The translations under genes and the position numbers were made by a program. Under the pieces are notes generated by a model that saw only the letters and a list, made by a program, of their open reading frames with translations, was not told the DNA's origin and did not search any database. Shown here one piece after another: positions 22,334-29,312 of a stretch of 29,312 nucleotides of DNA. How positions within the stretch are numbered: the stretch's first letter is position 1; the number at the start of each line of letters is the position of its first letter. The stretch spans positions 1-29,312 of the forward strand of contig CAZOOA010000033.1 of assembly GCA_964581355.1 (NCBI GenBank). Reading direction: 5' to 3'. Source of the DNA: CAZOOA01 sp964581355. GTDB taxonomy: Bacteria; Bacillota; Dethiobacteria; DTU022; UBA8154.

Positions 22334-22519
22334 CTACCAGCTGGCCTTTTTAACACCTGGAAGCACACCCTGGTGAGCCAGCTTGCGGAAGCACAAACGA
22401 CACATACCAAATTTTCTTATATATGCCCTTGGACGACCGCATAATTCGCAGCGGTTGTATCCTCGTACATCAAACTTAGGCTTCCTTTTTGCTTTGGCAA
22501 TCATTGACTTCTTGGCCAC
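22334..22519 (-). CDS. rpsN: 30S ribosomal protein S14, type Z (zinc-binding)
   Basis: A 61-residue S14 with a CxxC-x12-CxxC zinc motif (C24, C27, C40, C43) in YNRCELCGRPRAYIRKF and GMCRLCFRKL. This short zinc form is standard in Firmicutes and supports assembly of the 30S head. The conserved start is GTG at 22519. The strong AAAGGAGGT (22559-22551) is 31 nt upstream, and a perfect 8-bp hairpin (22527-22546) fills the gap; a weaker AGGGA lies in the hairpin's 3' arm, 5 nt from the GTG. Folding could bring the strong site close to the start. Confidence 0.96.
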   Translation of the reverse strand: MAKKSMIAKAKRKPKFDVRGYNRCELCGRPRAYIRKFGMCRLCFRKLAHQGVLPGVKKASW

Positions 22520-22526
22520 AAAGATC

Positions 22527-22546
22527 CCTGGTTGAAGACAACCAGG
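22527..22546 (-). promoter_or_regulatory. Perfect hairpin between ribosome binding site and start of rpsN
   Basis: CCTGGTTG (22527-22534), a 4-nt loop and CAACCAGG (22539-22546) form an 8-bp stem in the mRNA. A strong AAAGGAGGT lies on one side and the GTG start on the other. If the stem forms, the effective distance is about 10 nt plus the helix, so it may act as a bridge or a translational switch. Confidence 0.55.
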
Positions 22547-22608
22547 TCGCACCTCCTTTCCAGGGGGTCATTATTTTTTGAACGGGGCATAATTTTCATG
22601 CTTCTATA

Positions 22609-23151
22609 TTATGCTGCTCTAAAGGGCATGCCCAAAAGCCTGAGTAATTCCTTGGCTTCTTCATCTGTCTTAGCCGTGGTGATAATAACTATATCCATGC
22701 CCTGGATTTTCTCCACCTCGTCGTAAATGATTTCTGGGAAAATTATCTGTTCCTTTAAACCCAGTGAATAGTTACCTCGACCATCAAATGCTTTGGGAGA
22801 TATTCCTCGAAAATCACGTACCCGGGGGAGAGCAACATTGATCAGTTTATTAATAAAATCATACATTCGGTTCCCCCGCAGGGTAACTTTACATCCAATA
22901 GACATGCCTTCTCTCAACTTAAAGCTGGCTACCGATTTTTTGGCCTTGGTGATAACCGGCCTTTGACCAGTAATCTGAGAAAGATCTTTTACGGCAGCGT
23001 CCAACAGCTTGGGGTTTTCTTTCCCTTCACCGATACCCATGTTAATTACCACTTTATCCAGCCGCGGTGCTTCCAGGGCATTTCGGTAAGAAAACTTTTC
23101 CATTAAAGCCGGAAGGACCTCTTCGTTATATTTGTCTCTCAAGGTCGACAT
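22609..23151 (-). CDS. rplE: 50S ribosomal protein L5
   Basis: A 180-residue L5, which binds 5S rRNA and contacts P-site tRNA through the central protuberance. Seen: MSTLRDKYNEEVLPALMEKF, LDKVVINMGIGEGKENPK, ITGQRPVITKAKKSVASFKL, and NYSLGLKEQIIFPEI. Length is the usual 179-180. ATG 23151 has AAGGAGG about 10 nt upstream. An 89-nt spacer follows before rpsN, much longer than most in this operon. Confidence 0.98.
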   Translation of the reverse strand: MSTLRDKYNEEVLPALMEKFSYRNALEAPRLDKVVINMGIGEGKENPKLLDAAVKDLSQITGQRPVITKAKKSVASFKLREGMSIGCKVTLRGNRMYDFINKLINVALPRVRDFRGISPKAFDGRGNYSLGLKEQIIFPEIIYDEVEKIQGMDIVIITTAKTDEEAKELLRLLGMPFRAA

Positions 23152-23213
23152 TTTCCATTAACCTCCTTCCCCTGCGCTGCAGTTCTAATCCATTTTCTGT
23201 CAGTATTCAGCTT

Positions 23214-23543
23214 CTATTTATCGATGTTTTCGCTGCATTTTTTGCACGCCCTGACAGATTTGCCGTCAGATAGCTTCCGGCGTAAGATACGAGTCGGCTG
23301 CTGGCAGGAGGGGCAAATAAGCATAACTTTACTCGAGGGAATGGGCGCTTCCATTTCCCTGATGCCTCCCTGAGGCACTCGTTGGGTAGGGCGGGCGTGC
23401 TTTTTTATAATATTCACCCCTTCAACCAACACTTTCCGCTCCCCGGGAATTGAGCTGATAACTTTCGCTTTTTTCCCCTTATCTTTGCCTGAAAGAACCA
23501 GGACGCGATCGCCCTTGCGAACATGAAGCTTTTGTGTAGACAA
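23214..23543 (-). CDS. rplX: 50S ribosomal protein L24
   Basis: A 109-residue L24, an assembly initiator of the 50S subunit with an N-terminal KOW motif (VRKGDRVLVLSGKDKGKKAK). The C-terminal part carries two CxxC pairs (C77/C80 in ICPSC and C100/C103 in ACKKC), a zinc-ribbon-like feature common in Firmicutes L24. TTG 23543 has AGGAGG about 8 nt upstream and gives MSTQKLHVRKGD; a GTG at 23552 overlaps the binding site and is less likely. Confidence 0.96.
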   Translation of the reverse strand: MSTQKLHVRKGDRVLVLSGKDKGKKAKVISSIPGERKVLVEGVNIIKKHARPTQRVPQGGIREMEAPIPSSKVMLICPSCQQPTRILRRKLSDGKSVRACKKCSENIDK

Positions 23544-23577
23544 CTGGCACACCTCCTCTACTACAAAACAGCCTTGA

Positions 23578-23946
23578 TCAAATCACTTCCGGAGAAAGCG
23601 ATACTATTCTCATGAATTCTTTTTCCCTGAGCTCCCTGGCTACAGGGCCAAATATCCGGGTCCCCCTGGGAGCTTTCTGCTCATTGATAATAACCGCAGC
23701 ATTTTCATCAAAGCGGATAAATGTGCCGTCATTTCGCTGGTACCCTCTTTTGGTCCGCACGATAACAGCACGCACCACATCACCTTTTTTCACTACCCCG
23801 CCGGGGGCTGCTTCTTTAACCGAGGCGACCACGATATCGCCCACATTGGCTGCCTTTCTCTTGGAGCCACCAAGGATCCTGATACACATGATCTTACGGG
23901 CCCCCGTGTTATCGGCGACGTTTAAAACCGTTTGGGTCTGGATCAC
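23578..23946 (-). CDS. rplN: 50S ribosomal protein L14
   Basis: A 122-residue L14, at the subunit interface where it makes bridges with 16S rRNA. The sequence begins MIQTQTVLNVADNTGARKIM and contains NVGDIVVASVKEAAPGG, GDVVRAVIVRTKR, and GTRIFGPVARELREK, all family hallmarks. GTG 23946 follows GGAGGGG by 5 nt. It lies 23 nt after rpsQ and 34 nt before rplX. Confidence 0.98.
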   Translation of the reverse strand: MIQTQTVLNVADNTGARKIMCIRILGGSKRKAANVGDIVVASVKEAAPGGVVKKGDVVRAVIVRTKRGYQRNDGTFIRFDENAAVIINEQKAPRGTRIFGPVARELREKEFMRIVSLSPEVI

Positions 23947-23969
23947 TTTGGCCCCTCCTTTCGCTAAGA

Positions 23970-24227
23970 CTACAACTGGGACTTCTCCATTATTTCGACC
24001 AAACGCCAGTTCTTATCCTTGCTCAGCGGCCGGGTTTCCATGATCCTGACCTTGTCACCGACCCGGCACTCATTGTTTGCATCGTGAACTTTATATTTTT
24101 TGGTTTTCCTCATAATCCTGCCGTAGATGGGGTGCTGCATGGTCCGCTGCACAGCTACCACGGCGGTTTTATCCATCTTGTTGCTGACAACTTTTCCAAC
24201 ACGAACTTTCCGGCTGTTTCTCTCCAA
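23970..24227 (-). CDS. rpsQ: 30S ribosomal protein S17
   Basis: An 85-residue S17, an early 16S rRNA binder with an OB fold. Family blocks: KVRVGKVVSNKMDKTAVVAV, HPIYGRIMRKTKKYKVHD, and VGDKVRIMETRPLSKDKNWR. Start is TTG at 24227 with AAAGGAGG 8 nt upstream. Spacing to both rpmC and rplN is 23 nt. Confidence 0.97.
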   Translation of the reverse strand: MERNSRKVRVGKVVSNKMDKTAVVAVQRTMQHPIYGRIMRKTKKYKVHDANNECRVGDKVRIMETRPLSKDKNWRLVEIMEKSQL

Positions 24228-24250
24228 ACCGCTGCCTCCTTTCTTGCATC

Positions 24251-24454
24251 TTAAACTCGGGGTGTGGACAACTCTCTTTCCCGTTGAACTGTTTTTACCC
24301 GGGCAATGGTTTTTCGAACCTCTCGAATTCTCATGGTATTTTCCAATTGGCCGGTAACCATTTGAAAACGCAGGTTAAAGAGCTCTTCCTTTAGCTCCCG
24401 GATTTTATCCTGAAGCTCCTGGTTTGAAAGCTCACGAATTTCGCTCACCTTCAT
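24251..24454 (-). CDS. rpmC: 50S ribosomal protein L29
   Basis: A 67-residue L29, a helical hairpin protein at the polypeptide exit site, where chaperones and SRP dock. Seen: MKVSEIRELSNQELQDKIRE, then LKEELFNLRFQMVTGQLEN, then IREVRKTIARVKTVQRER. ATG 24454 follows AGGTGG by 8 nt and lies inside the last codons of rplP, giving a 23-nt overlap. Possible starts further upstream overlap rplP more and do not fit the family. Confidence 0.96.
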   Translation of the reverse strand: MKVSEIRELSNQELQDKIRELKEELFNLRFQMVTGQLENTMRIREVRKTIARVKTVQRERELSTPRV

Positions 24455-24878
24455 GGGCTTCACCACCTATTTCTTCTCTTTTCACAAATTTGCATTTCAT
24501 GGGAAGCTTATGGGATGCCAGGCGCATAGCTTCCCTGGCCGTATCTTCAGGGACACCGGCCAGTTCAAACATAACTCTTCCCGGCTTTACCACTGCAACC
24601 CAGTATTCCGGTGAACCTTTTCCTTTTCCCATCCGGGTTTCAGCCGGTTTTTCAGTTATCGGTTTATGTGGGAATATTTTGATCCAGATCTTCCCACCCC
24701 GTTTAACATAGCGGGTCATAGCAACCCGGGCCGCTTCAATCTGCTGGCTGGTCACCCAGCTGGGTTCCAGGGCCTGCAGGCCATATTCTCCAAAGTCAAT
24801 CTCCGTACCGCCCTTGGAGATCCCTTTCATCCGTCCACGCTGATGACGGCGAAATTTTGTTCTCTTAGGCGTTAACAT
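24432..24878 (-). CDS. rplP: 50S ribosomal protein L16
   Basis: A 148-residue L16, needed for the A-site and peptidyl-transferase region of the 50S subunit. Seen: MLTPKRTKFRRHQRGRMKG, DFGEYGLQALEPSWVTSQQI, KIWIKIFPHKPITEKPAETR, MGKGKGSPEYWVAVVKPGR. The tail KREEIGGEAHEGERNS is slightly longer than common and overlaps the rpmC start. ATG 24878 follows GGAGGT by 7 nt and overlaps the 3' end of rpsC by 14 nt; upstream in-frame starts lie within rpsC. Confidence 0.97.
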   Translation of the reverse strand: MLTPKRTKFRRHQRGRMKGISKGGTEIDFGEYGLQALEPSWVTSQQIEAARVAMTRYVKRGGKIWIKIFPHKPITEKPAETRMGKGKGSPEYWVAVVKPGRVMFELAGVPEDTAREAMRLASHKLPMKCKFVKREEIGGEAHEGERNS

Positions 24879-25548
24879 GCTCTTTACCTCCCTCCTGCTG
24901 TTCCTTGCCTTCTTTCCTGGTTTCCGGGAGGATTTCACCCTTATAAATCCATACTTTTACCCCGATCCGACCGTATGCCGTATGAGCTTCTACCAAGCCG
25001 TAATCAATATCCGCACGAAGCGTCTGCAAAGGAACTGTGCCCTCGTGATAGGTTTCCGTACGGGCCATCTCTGCTCCACCCAGGCGCCCTTTACAGACGA
25101 TCTTGATCCCTTTGGCTCCGGCACGCATGGTCCGGAATACTGCTTGCTTCATGGCGCGCCGAAAGGCGATGCGGCGAACAAGCTGCTGCGCCACGTTTTC
25201 GGCTACCAGGTATGCATCCATTTCCGGGGTTTTGATTTCCATGATATTGATATGGATCTTTTTCCCCGTCATTTTTTCCAGGTTTCGCCGCAACTGGTCT
25301 ACGCCAGAACCACCTTTGCCGATGACCATGCCCGGCTTGGATGTATGGATGTTAACCCGGACATTGTTGGCGGCGCGGTCAATCTCTACCCGCGAAACAC
25401 CGGAATTCTTGAGCTTTTCTTTAATATATTGGCGAAGCTTAAGGTCTTCGTGAACCAACCGGGTATATTCTTTCTCTGAATACCAGCGGGCATCCCAGTC
25501 CCGAATTACGCCAACACGAAAACCAGTGGGACTAATTTTTTGACCCAA
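24865..25548 (-). CDS. rpsC: 30S ribosomal protein S3
   Basis: A 227-residue S3 that lines the mRNA entry side of the 30S head. A type II KH domain holds the GXXG-type motif in GMVIGKGGSGVDQL (about residues 74-87). The C-terminal domain shows GAKGIKIVCKGRLGGAEMAR and YGRIGVKVWIYKGEI. The last 20 residues are a Glu/Lys/Gly-rich tail that overlaps rplP. TTG 25548 has AGGAGG 8 nt upstream, in the end of rplV. Confidence 0.98.
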   Translation of the reverse strand: MGQKISPTGFRVGVIRDWDARWYSEKEYTRLVHEDLKLRQYIKEKLKNSGVSRVEIDRAANNVRVNIHTSKPGMVIGKGGSGVDQLRRNLEKMTGKKIHINIMEIKTPEMDAYLVAENVAQQLVRRIAFRRAMKQAVFRTMRAGAKGIKIVCKGRLGGAEMARTETYHEGTVPLQTLRADIDYGLVEAHTAYGRIGVKVWIYKGEILPETRKEGKEQQEGGKEHVNA

Positions 25549-25551
25549 CGA

Positions 25552-25893
25552 TTAATCCTCCTCTCTTTCCCGCAAAACAACGGTTATATGACTGGTACGT
25601 TTGTCAATACGGGTAGCTCTCCCCATGGCGCGGGGCCTGAAGCGCCTTAAGGTAGGACCTTCATCGACATAGCCCTGGTCAATATACAGGTCATCACGGT
25701 TCAGTTCGTAGTTGTGTTCTGCATTGGCTATGGCTGAATTAACTACCTTCTCAATAATCCCCGACGCCCGCTTGGGCGTAAAACGGAGAATAGAAAGGGC
25801 TTCCTCTACATCTTTTCCCCTGATCAGGTCCATCACAACCCGGGCCTTACGGGGAGCTATCCGGATAAACCGGGCTTGTGCTTTTGCTTCCAA
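25552..25893 (-). CDS. rplV: 50S ribosomal protein L22
   Basis: A 113-residue L22, whose long beta-hairpin lines the nascent-chain tunnel and affects macrolide action. Seen: RFIRIAPRKARVVMDLIRGK, VVNSAIANAEHNYEL, and the hairpin part EGPTLRRFRPRAMGRATRI. No insertion or deletion in the hairpin is evident. Start is TTG at 25893, with an AAGGGGG site about 10 nt upstream. Confidence 0.97.
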   Translation of the reverse strand: MEAKAQARFIRIAPRKARVVMDLIRGKDVEEALSILRFTPKRASGIIEKVVNSAIANAEHNYELNRDDLYIDQGYVDEGPTLRRFRPRAMGRATRIDKRTSHITVVLREREED

Positions 25894-25982
25894 ATCTTAT
25901 ACCCCCTTACCTCGTGCACCGCAGTATTAAACTGAATCTTAAAGGCCCTGTCGCCTTAACCAACCGACCTGCCAACTTAAAC

Positions 25983-26267
25983 CTATTTAAGCGTGGTCGA
26001 CCGTTCCGTGTGGGACCCGTGACCGCGAAATGTGCGCGTAGGAGCGAATTCTCCCAACTTGTGGCCTACCATGTCCTCGGAAATATAGATCGGAACGTGT
26101 TTGCGGCCGTCATGAACGGCAATGGTATGCCCAACCATTTCCGGAAAGATGGTTGAACGACGGGACCAGGTCTTAATTACTCGTTTTTCTCCCGTCTTGT
26201 TCATCTTATCTATCCTGGCCTTTAATCTCTGGTCAATAAACGGGCCTTTTTTAATCGAACGTCCCAC
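25983..26267 (-). CDS. rpsS: 30S ribosomal protein S19
   Basis: A 94-residue S19 of the 30S head, which forms a complex with S13. Seen: GRSIKKGPFIDQRL, IKTWSRRSTIFPEMVGHTIA, HDGRKHVPIYISEDMVGHKL, and GEFAPTRTFRGH. GTG 26267 has AAAGGGG about 7 nt upstream. It is flanked by the two long spacers of this operon: 77 nt before it (two hairpins) and 89 nt after it. Confidence 0.97.
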   Translation of the reverse strand: MGRSIKKGPFIDQRLKARIDKMNKTGEKRVIKTWSRRSTIFPEMVGHTIAVHDGRKHVPIYISEDMVGHKLGEFAPTRTFRGHGSHTERSTTLK

Positions 26268-26286
26268 TTAATCACCCCTTTACTTC

Positions 26287-26338
26287 AAGACACGATTGTC
26301 TTACAAAGTTTAAATAATCACCTGCTACCGTTAGCAGG
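26287..26338 (-). promoter_or_regulatory. Two perfect small hairpins in the rplB-rpsS spacer
   Basis: On the minus strand CCTGCTA-ACGG-TAGCAGG (26338-26321) begins soon after the rplB stop, and AAGACA-ATCG-TGTCTT (26302-26287) follows. Neither has a T run, so they are not simple terminators. They could stabilise or mark mRNA for processing; this is inferred from structure alone. Confidence 0.45.
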
Positions 26339-26344
26339 CAGGCG

Positions 26345-27172
26345 CTAACTCCTTTTTCGAACAATAAACTGATCTGTTTTCTTCTTCTTGGTCCGAGTTT
26401 TGTAACCCGCTGTCGGCATACCCCAGGGTGAAAGTGGACTCTTGCGACCAATTGGTGCTTTCCCCTCGCCGCCACCGTGTGGGTGGTCGACTGGGTTCAT
26501 TGCCGAACCCCGTACCACAGGCCTTTTGCCTAGCCAGCGAGAACGACCGGCCTTTCCAATGCTCAAGTTTTCATATTCCACGTTTCCTACCTGCCCGATA
26601 GTTGCTTTGCATTCCGTCAGAATCAACCGGACTTCGCCTGAAGGCAGCTTGATGTGGGCATATTTTCCTTCTTTGGCCATCAACTGTGCTACACTGCCGG
26701 CAGAACGGACCATCTGGCCTCCCTTACCGGGTTTCATTTCGATGTTATGCACCAGAGAGCCAACGGGAATATTTTTTAACTTTAAACAGTTGCCAGGCCT
26801 GATTTCCGAGCCTGCACCTGAGCTAATGGTTGCACCTGGCTTCAAGCCTACCGGGGCCAGGATATAACGCTTTTCACCGTCGGCATAATTTAGCAGAGCA
26901 ATACGAGCTGAGCGGTTGGGATCGTACTCGATGGCTGTCACCTTGGCAGGAATGCCATCTTTATCCCGCTTGAAGTCAATGATTCTGTATTTGCGCTTAT
27001 GCCCTCCACCGCGATGTCTTATGGTGATACGCCCGGCTTTATTGCGTCCGGCCGTTTTCTTCAGGGGTTCCAATAATGATTTTTCCGGTTCGGTCTTTGT
27101 GATCTCGTTAAAGGTGGAAACTGTCATAAAACGCCGTCCCGGAGACGTCGGCACAAATTTTTTGAACGCCAT
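26345..27172 (-). CDS. rplB: 50S ribosomal protein L2
   Basis: A 275-residue L2, a core 23S rRNA binder close to the peptidyl-transferase centre. The conserved GSAMNPVDHPHGGGEGKAP block near the C-terminus includes the His important for activity. Other marks: FVPTSPGRRFMTVS, RHRGGGHKRKYRIIDFKRDK, KPGNCL-like turn and LPSGEVRLI. ATG 27172 has AAGGAGGTG 9 nt upstream; a GTG at 27184 overlaps it and is rejected. Confidence 0.98.
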   Translation of the reverse strand: MAFKKFVPTSPGRRFMTVSTFNEITKTEPEKSLLEPLKKTAGRNKAGRITIRHRGGGHKRKYRIIDFKRDKDGIPAKVTAIEYDPNRSARIALLNYADGEKRYILAPVGLKPGATISSGAGSEIRPGNCLKLKNIPVGSLVHNIEMKPGKGGQMVRSAGSVAQLMAKEGKYAHIKLPSGEVRLILTECKATIGQVGNVEYENLSIGKAGRSRWLGKRPVVRGSAMNPVDHPHGGGEGKAPIGRKSPLSPWGMPTAGYKTRTKKKKTDQFIVRKRS

Positions 27173-27225
27173 GACCCCACGCACCTCCTTCCTAAAAAAT
27201 CGCCAGATTCATTTTTCACCTGGTC

Positions 27226-27510
27226 CTATTCAAAGATTTCAATGGTTTTGCTGCCTTCTTCCAGGGTAACGATCGCTTTTTTCCAGGAAGGCGTATAACC
27301 CCGGTAAATGCCAAAACGTTTGGGCTTCCCCTTCATATTCATGGTGTTTACCGCTTTAACCTCAACACCGAATATGTTTTCTACAGCTTTTTTTATTTCA
27401 ATCTTGTTAGCCCGTTTGTCGACCTTAAAACAGTATTTGTTTTCTTCCATCAGGTTCGTCGACTTTTCTGTTACCAGCGGCTTGATAATAATGTCCCGGG
27501 GGTCTTTCAT
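27226..27510 (-). CDS. rplW: 50S ribosomal protein L23
   Basis: A 94-residue L23 at the tunnel exit, docking site for trigger factor and SRP. Seen: DIIIKPLVTEKSTNLMEENK, FKVDKRANKIEIKKAVENIF, VKAVNTMNMKGKPKR. ATG 27510 overlaps the rplD stop by 4 nt (ATGA), so translation is coupled to L4. Confidence 0.97.
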   Translation of the reverse strand: MKDPRDIIIKPLVTEKSTNLMEENKYCFKVDKRANKIEIKKAVENIFGVEVKAVNTMNMKGKPKRFGIYRGYTPSWKKAIVTLEEGSKTIEIFE

Positions 27511-28136
27511 GAGGCAAACACCTCCTCTACCGCAGCTACTGCATCTGCTGTCATGAGCAGTTTATCGCAGTTCAGGATATCAAGCACGTTGATCTGGTTA
27601 GCTACTGCGGTTTTGACCTTGGGAATATTACGCCCAGACTTGAAGACGTTTTCATCGGGACCGGCTGTTACCAAAAGGACCCGGCCTTCTGCTGCGTTGA
27701 GATTCTTGAGCAAGTTGACAATCTCTTTTGTCTTGGGTTGGGAAAGCTCCAGGCCTTCCAATACAGTTAACTCGTTCTGCTGTACCTTTGAAGAAAGCGC
27801 AGAACGCATCGCAGCCCGTCGGACCTTCTTGGGAAGCGAATAGCGGTAATTTCTTGGCTTGGGACCAAAAACTACCCCCCCACCGGTCCAGATAGGGGAA
27901 CGAATGGTACCGTGGCGGGCTCTTCCTGTACCCTTTTGGCGCCACGGCTTACGTCCTCCACCACGCACTTCGCTCCTGGTTTTGGTGCTGGCCGTGCCGC
28001 GACGGCGGTTGTTCAGCAGCATCTGGGAGACATCGTGCAAAAGGTGTTCCTTGACTTCAGCGCCAAAAACAAAGTCACTTAGCTCCATTTCTCCCACACG
28101 CTCTCCTTGACCATTGTATATATCCACTGTGGGCAT
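27507..28136 (-). CDS. rplD: 50S ribosomal protein L4
   Basis: A 209-residue L4, whose extended loop reaches the nascent-chain tunnel. Seen: MPTVDIYNGQGERVGEMELS, the loop RGTASTKTRSEVRGGGRKPW then RQKGTGRARHGTIRSPIW, and GGVVFGPKPRNYRY. ATG 28136 lies 11 nt after AAAGGGGG; TTG codons just upstream (28139, 28145) are alternatives, but the ATG fits the family. In E. coli L4 regulates its own operon; that system is not expected in Firmicutes. Confidence 0.97.
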   Translation of the reverse strand: MPTVDIYNGQGERVGEMELSDFVFGAEVKEHLLHDVSQMLLNNRRRGTASTKTRSEVRGGGRKPWRQKGTGRARHGTIRSPIWTGGGVVFGPKPRNYRYSLPKKVRRAAMRSALSSKVQQNELTVLEGLELSQPKTKEIVNLLKNLNAAEGRVLLVTAGPDENVFKSGRNIPKVKTAVANQINVLDILNCDKLLMTADAVAAVEEVFAS

Positions 28137-28170
28137 CAAACACAAAGCCCCCTTTCTTACTAACTTTCAC

Positions 28171-28800
28171 TTAACTAACTTTGACGGAATTCTTTATCTC
28201 CAGCAAGCTGCCACGAGGACCAGGCACTGCACCTTTAACCAGGATCATGTTTTTTTCCGGATCAACTTTTACAACTTCCAGTTTCTGAACAGTAACCCTT
28301 TCCCCACCCATCCTTCCGGGCAGGGTCTGGCCTTTAAAGACCCGTGCCGGGTCAATAGCTCCCAGGGTGCCGGGACCGCGGTGGTAGCGTGAGCCGTGTG
28401 TCATAGGACCGCGCCCCTGGCCGTGCCGTTTAATGGATCCGGCAAAGCCTTTGCCCTTGGAAACACCGGTTACATCCACAAAATCCCCGGAATCAAAGAT
28501 ATCCGCCTTGATATCCTGGCCGACTTCATAAGCTCCGGTATCTGAAAGCTTAAACTCGCGGATATATTTCACAGGCCCTGCGCCTGCTTTATTTAGGTGT
28601 CCTTTGAGCGGTTTGTTAAGGCGCTTTTCCTTAACCTGCTGAAAACCAACCTGGATCGCTGTATAGCCATCTTTCTCTGGAGTTTTCTTGCAGATAACCG
28701 TGCAGGGACCCGCTTCCAGGACAGTGACCGGGATAGAACGTCCGCCATCATCAAATATACGAGTCATGCCTACTTTTTTTGCCAGAATTGCTTTTTCCAT
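28171..28800 (-). CDS. rplC: 50S ribosomal protein L3
   Basis: A 209-residue L3, which starts 50S assembly and reaches toward the peptidyl-transferase centre. Seen: KAILAKKVGMTRIFDDGG, VTGVSKGKGFAGSIKRHG, GRGPMTHGSRYHRGPGTLG, and LPGRMGGERVTVQKLEVV. The Gln in HGQGRGP, methylated in some bacteria, is present. ATG 28800, with AAAGGGGG about 8 nt upstream. It is 30 nt after rpsJ. Confidence 0.98.
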   Translation of the reverse strand: MEKAILAKKVGMTRIFDDGGRSIPVTVLEAGPCTVICKKTPEKDGYTAIQVGFQQVKEKRLNKPLKGHLNKAGAGPVKYIREFKLSDTGAYEVGQDIKADIFDSGDFVDVTGVSKGKGFAGSIKRHGQGRGPMTHGSRYHRGPGTLGAIDPARVFKGQTLPGRMGGERVTVQKLEVVKVDPEKNMILVKGAVPGPRGSLLEIKNSVKVS

Positions 28801-28830
28801 CTAGAAAAACCCCCTTTCTCTCCACGAATC

Positions 28831-29139
28831 CTAGAGCTTGATCTCGATGTCCACACCGGCCGGCAAGTCCAGCCTCATCAGGGCATCAACTGTATTAGGT
28901 GTGGGTTCAAGGATGTCGATCAGCCGCTTGTGGGTTCGCATCTCAAATTGTTCCCTGGAATCCTTATACTTGTGCGGTGCTCGAATCACAGTATAGACAC
29001 TTTTCTCCGTGGGAAGGGGTACAGGACCCGAAACCGATGCCCCGGTCCTCTTGGCCGTATCCACAATTTTGCTGGCCGACTGGTCCAGCAGGTTGTGATC
29101 GAATGCTTTAAGGCGTATCCGAATTTTCTGGTTTGACAT
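28831..29139 (-). CDS. rpsJ: 30S ribosomal protein S10 / NusE
   Basis: A 102-residue S10 of the 30S head, which also serves as NusE with NusB in transcription antitermination. Seen: KIRIRLKAFDHNLLDQSASK, GPVPLPTEKSVYTV, HKYKDSREQFEMRTHKRLID, and LPAGVDIEIKL. Two tandem ATG codons exist; the second (29139) is 6 nt after AAGGAGG and gives the family start MSNQKIRIR. It is the first gene of the S10 cluster, 121 nt after tuf. I find no convincing promoter in that gap, so read-through from tuf is likely. Confidence 0.98.
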   Translation of the reverse strand: MSNQKIRIRLKAFDHNLLDQSASKIVDTAKRTGASVSGPVPLPTEKSVYTVIRAPHKYKDSREQFEMRTHKRLIDILEPTPNTVDALMRLDLPAGVDIEIKL

Positions 29140-29260
29140 CATTATCCTCCTTCATCGCCTGATTACTTTTGACAGACTGCTCCGTAAAAATTTCCCGCCT
29201 ATACTGCGGCAACCTCTTACTTCATCGCTAAACTGTTTCATTTCTTTCTCTTATATTCTG

Positions 29261-29312
29261 TTATTCTATTACCGAAGTGACCACGCCAGCGCCTACAGTA
29301 CGGCCGCCTTCC
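29261..29312 (-). CDS. tuf: Elongation factor Tu, C-terminal end only
   Basis: The last 16 codons and stop of EF-Tu are at the right edge, reading EGGRTVGAGVVTSVIE. This is the invariant EF-Tu ending with the GGRTVGAGVV block of domain 3. The rest lies outside the window. Its position directly before rpsJ matches the usual str-S10 junction. Confidence 0.93.
   Translation of the reverse strand, partial: EGGRTVGAGVVTSVIE

Noticed and set aside
24877..25479. Open plus-strand frame of 200 codons opposite rpsC
   Set aside because: Antisense to a conserved ribosomal gene; composition reflects the reverse of S3 codons.

Overview
The window is a Gram-positive bacterial chromosome segment, most likely from a clostridial Firmicute of the Desulfotomaculum/Pelotomaculum/Syntrophomonas kind. 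The evidence is the Firmicutes-type S10-spc-alpha gene order, a KOW protein between map and infA, an ecfA1-ecfA2-ecfT-truA-rplM-rpsI block after rplQ, zinc-type S14/S4/L36/L24, strong AAGGAGG-type ribosome binding sites and many TTG/GTG starts. The genus is inference.

Layout. Positions 1-662 (minus) hold most of a metallo-beta-lactamase-fold hydrolase. A divergent three-gene plus-strand cluster (765-3206) encodes a small helical protein, a membrane protein that looks SpoIIM-like, and a P-loop NTPase with a second, degenerate NTPase half. Positions 3324-9395 form a mixed accessory stretch: a surface lipoprotein with a glycoside-hydrolase-like domain (minus), a UbiA-family prenyltransferase (minus), a pair of half-size chromate transporters (plus) behind a clear promoter and a 21-bp palindrome, an orphan lipoprotein (minus), and a geranylgeranylglyceryl-phosphate-synthase family protein of archaeal/group II appearance (minus) with a near-consensus promoter.

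From 9474 to the right edge everything is on the minus strand and is the translation supercluster, read right to left: tuf (3' end only), rpsJ-rplC-rplD-rplW-rplB-rpsS-rplV-rpsC-rplP-rpmC-rpsQ-rplN-rplX-rplE-rpsN-rpsH-rplF-rplR-rpsE-rpmD-rplO-secY-map-KOW-infA-rpmJ-rpsM-rpsK-rpsD-rpoA-rplQ, then ecfA1-ecfA2-ecfT (energy-coupling module for vitamin uptake), truA, and rplM-rpsI with its own promoter, long leader and terminator. The usual adk gene between secY and map is absent.

The genes supply ribosome assembly, translation initiation, N-terminal methionine removal, Sec export, transcription (RpoA), tRNA modification and micronutrient import. I found no tRNA, rRNA, CRISPR array, insertion sequence or prophage. 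No gene-free stretch exceeds 300 bases. The points most worth checking are the archaeal-like GGGP synthase, the degenerate half of the NTPase, the rplM leader, and hairpins lying between ribosome binding sites and start codons of rpsN and rpsD. I see no convincing new defence or mobile system.
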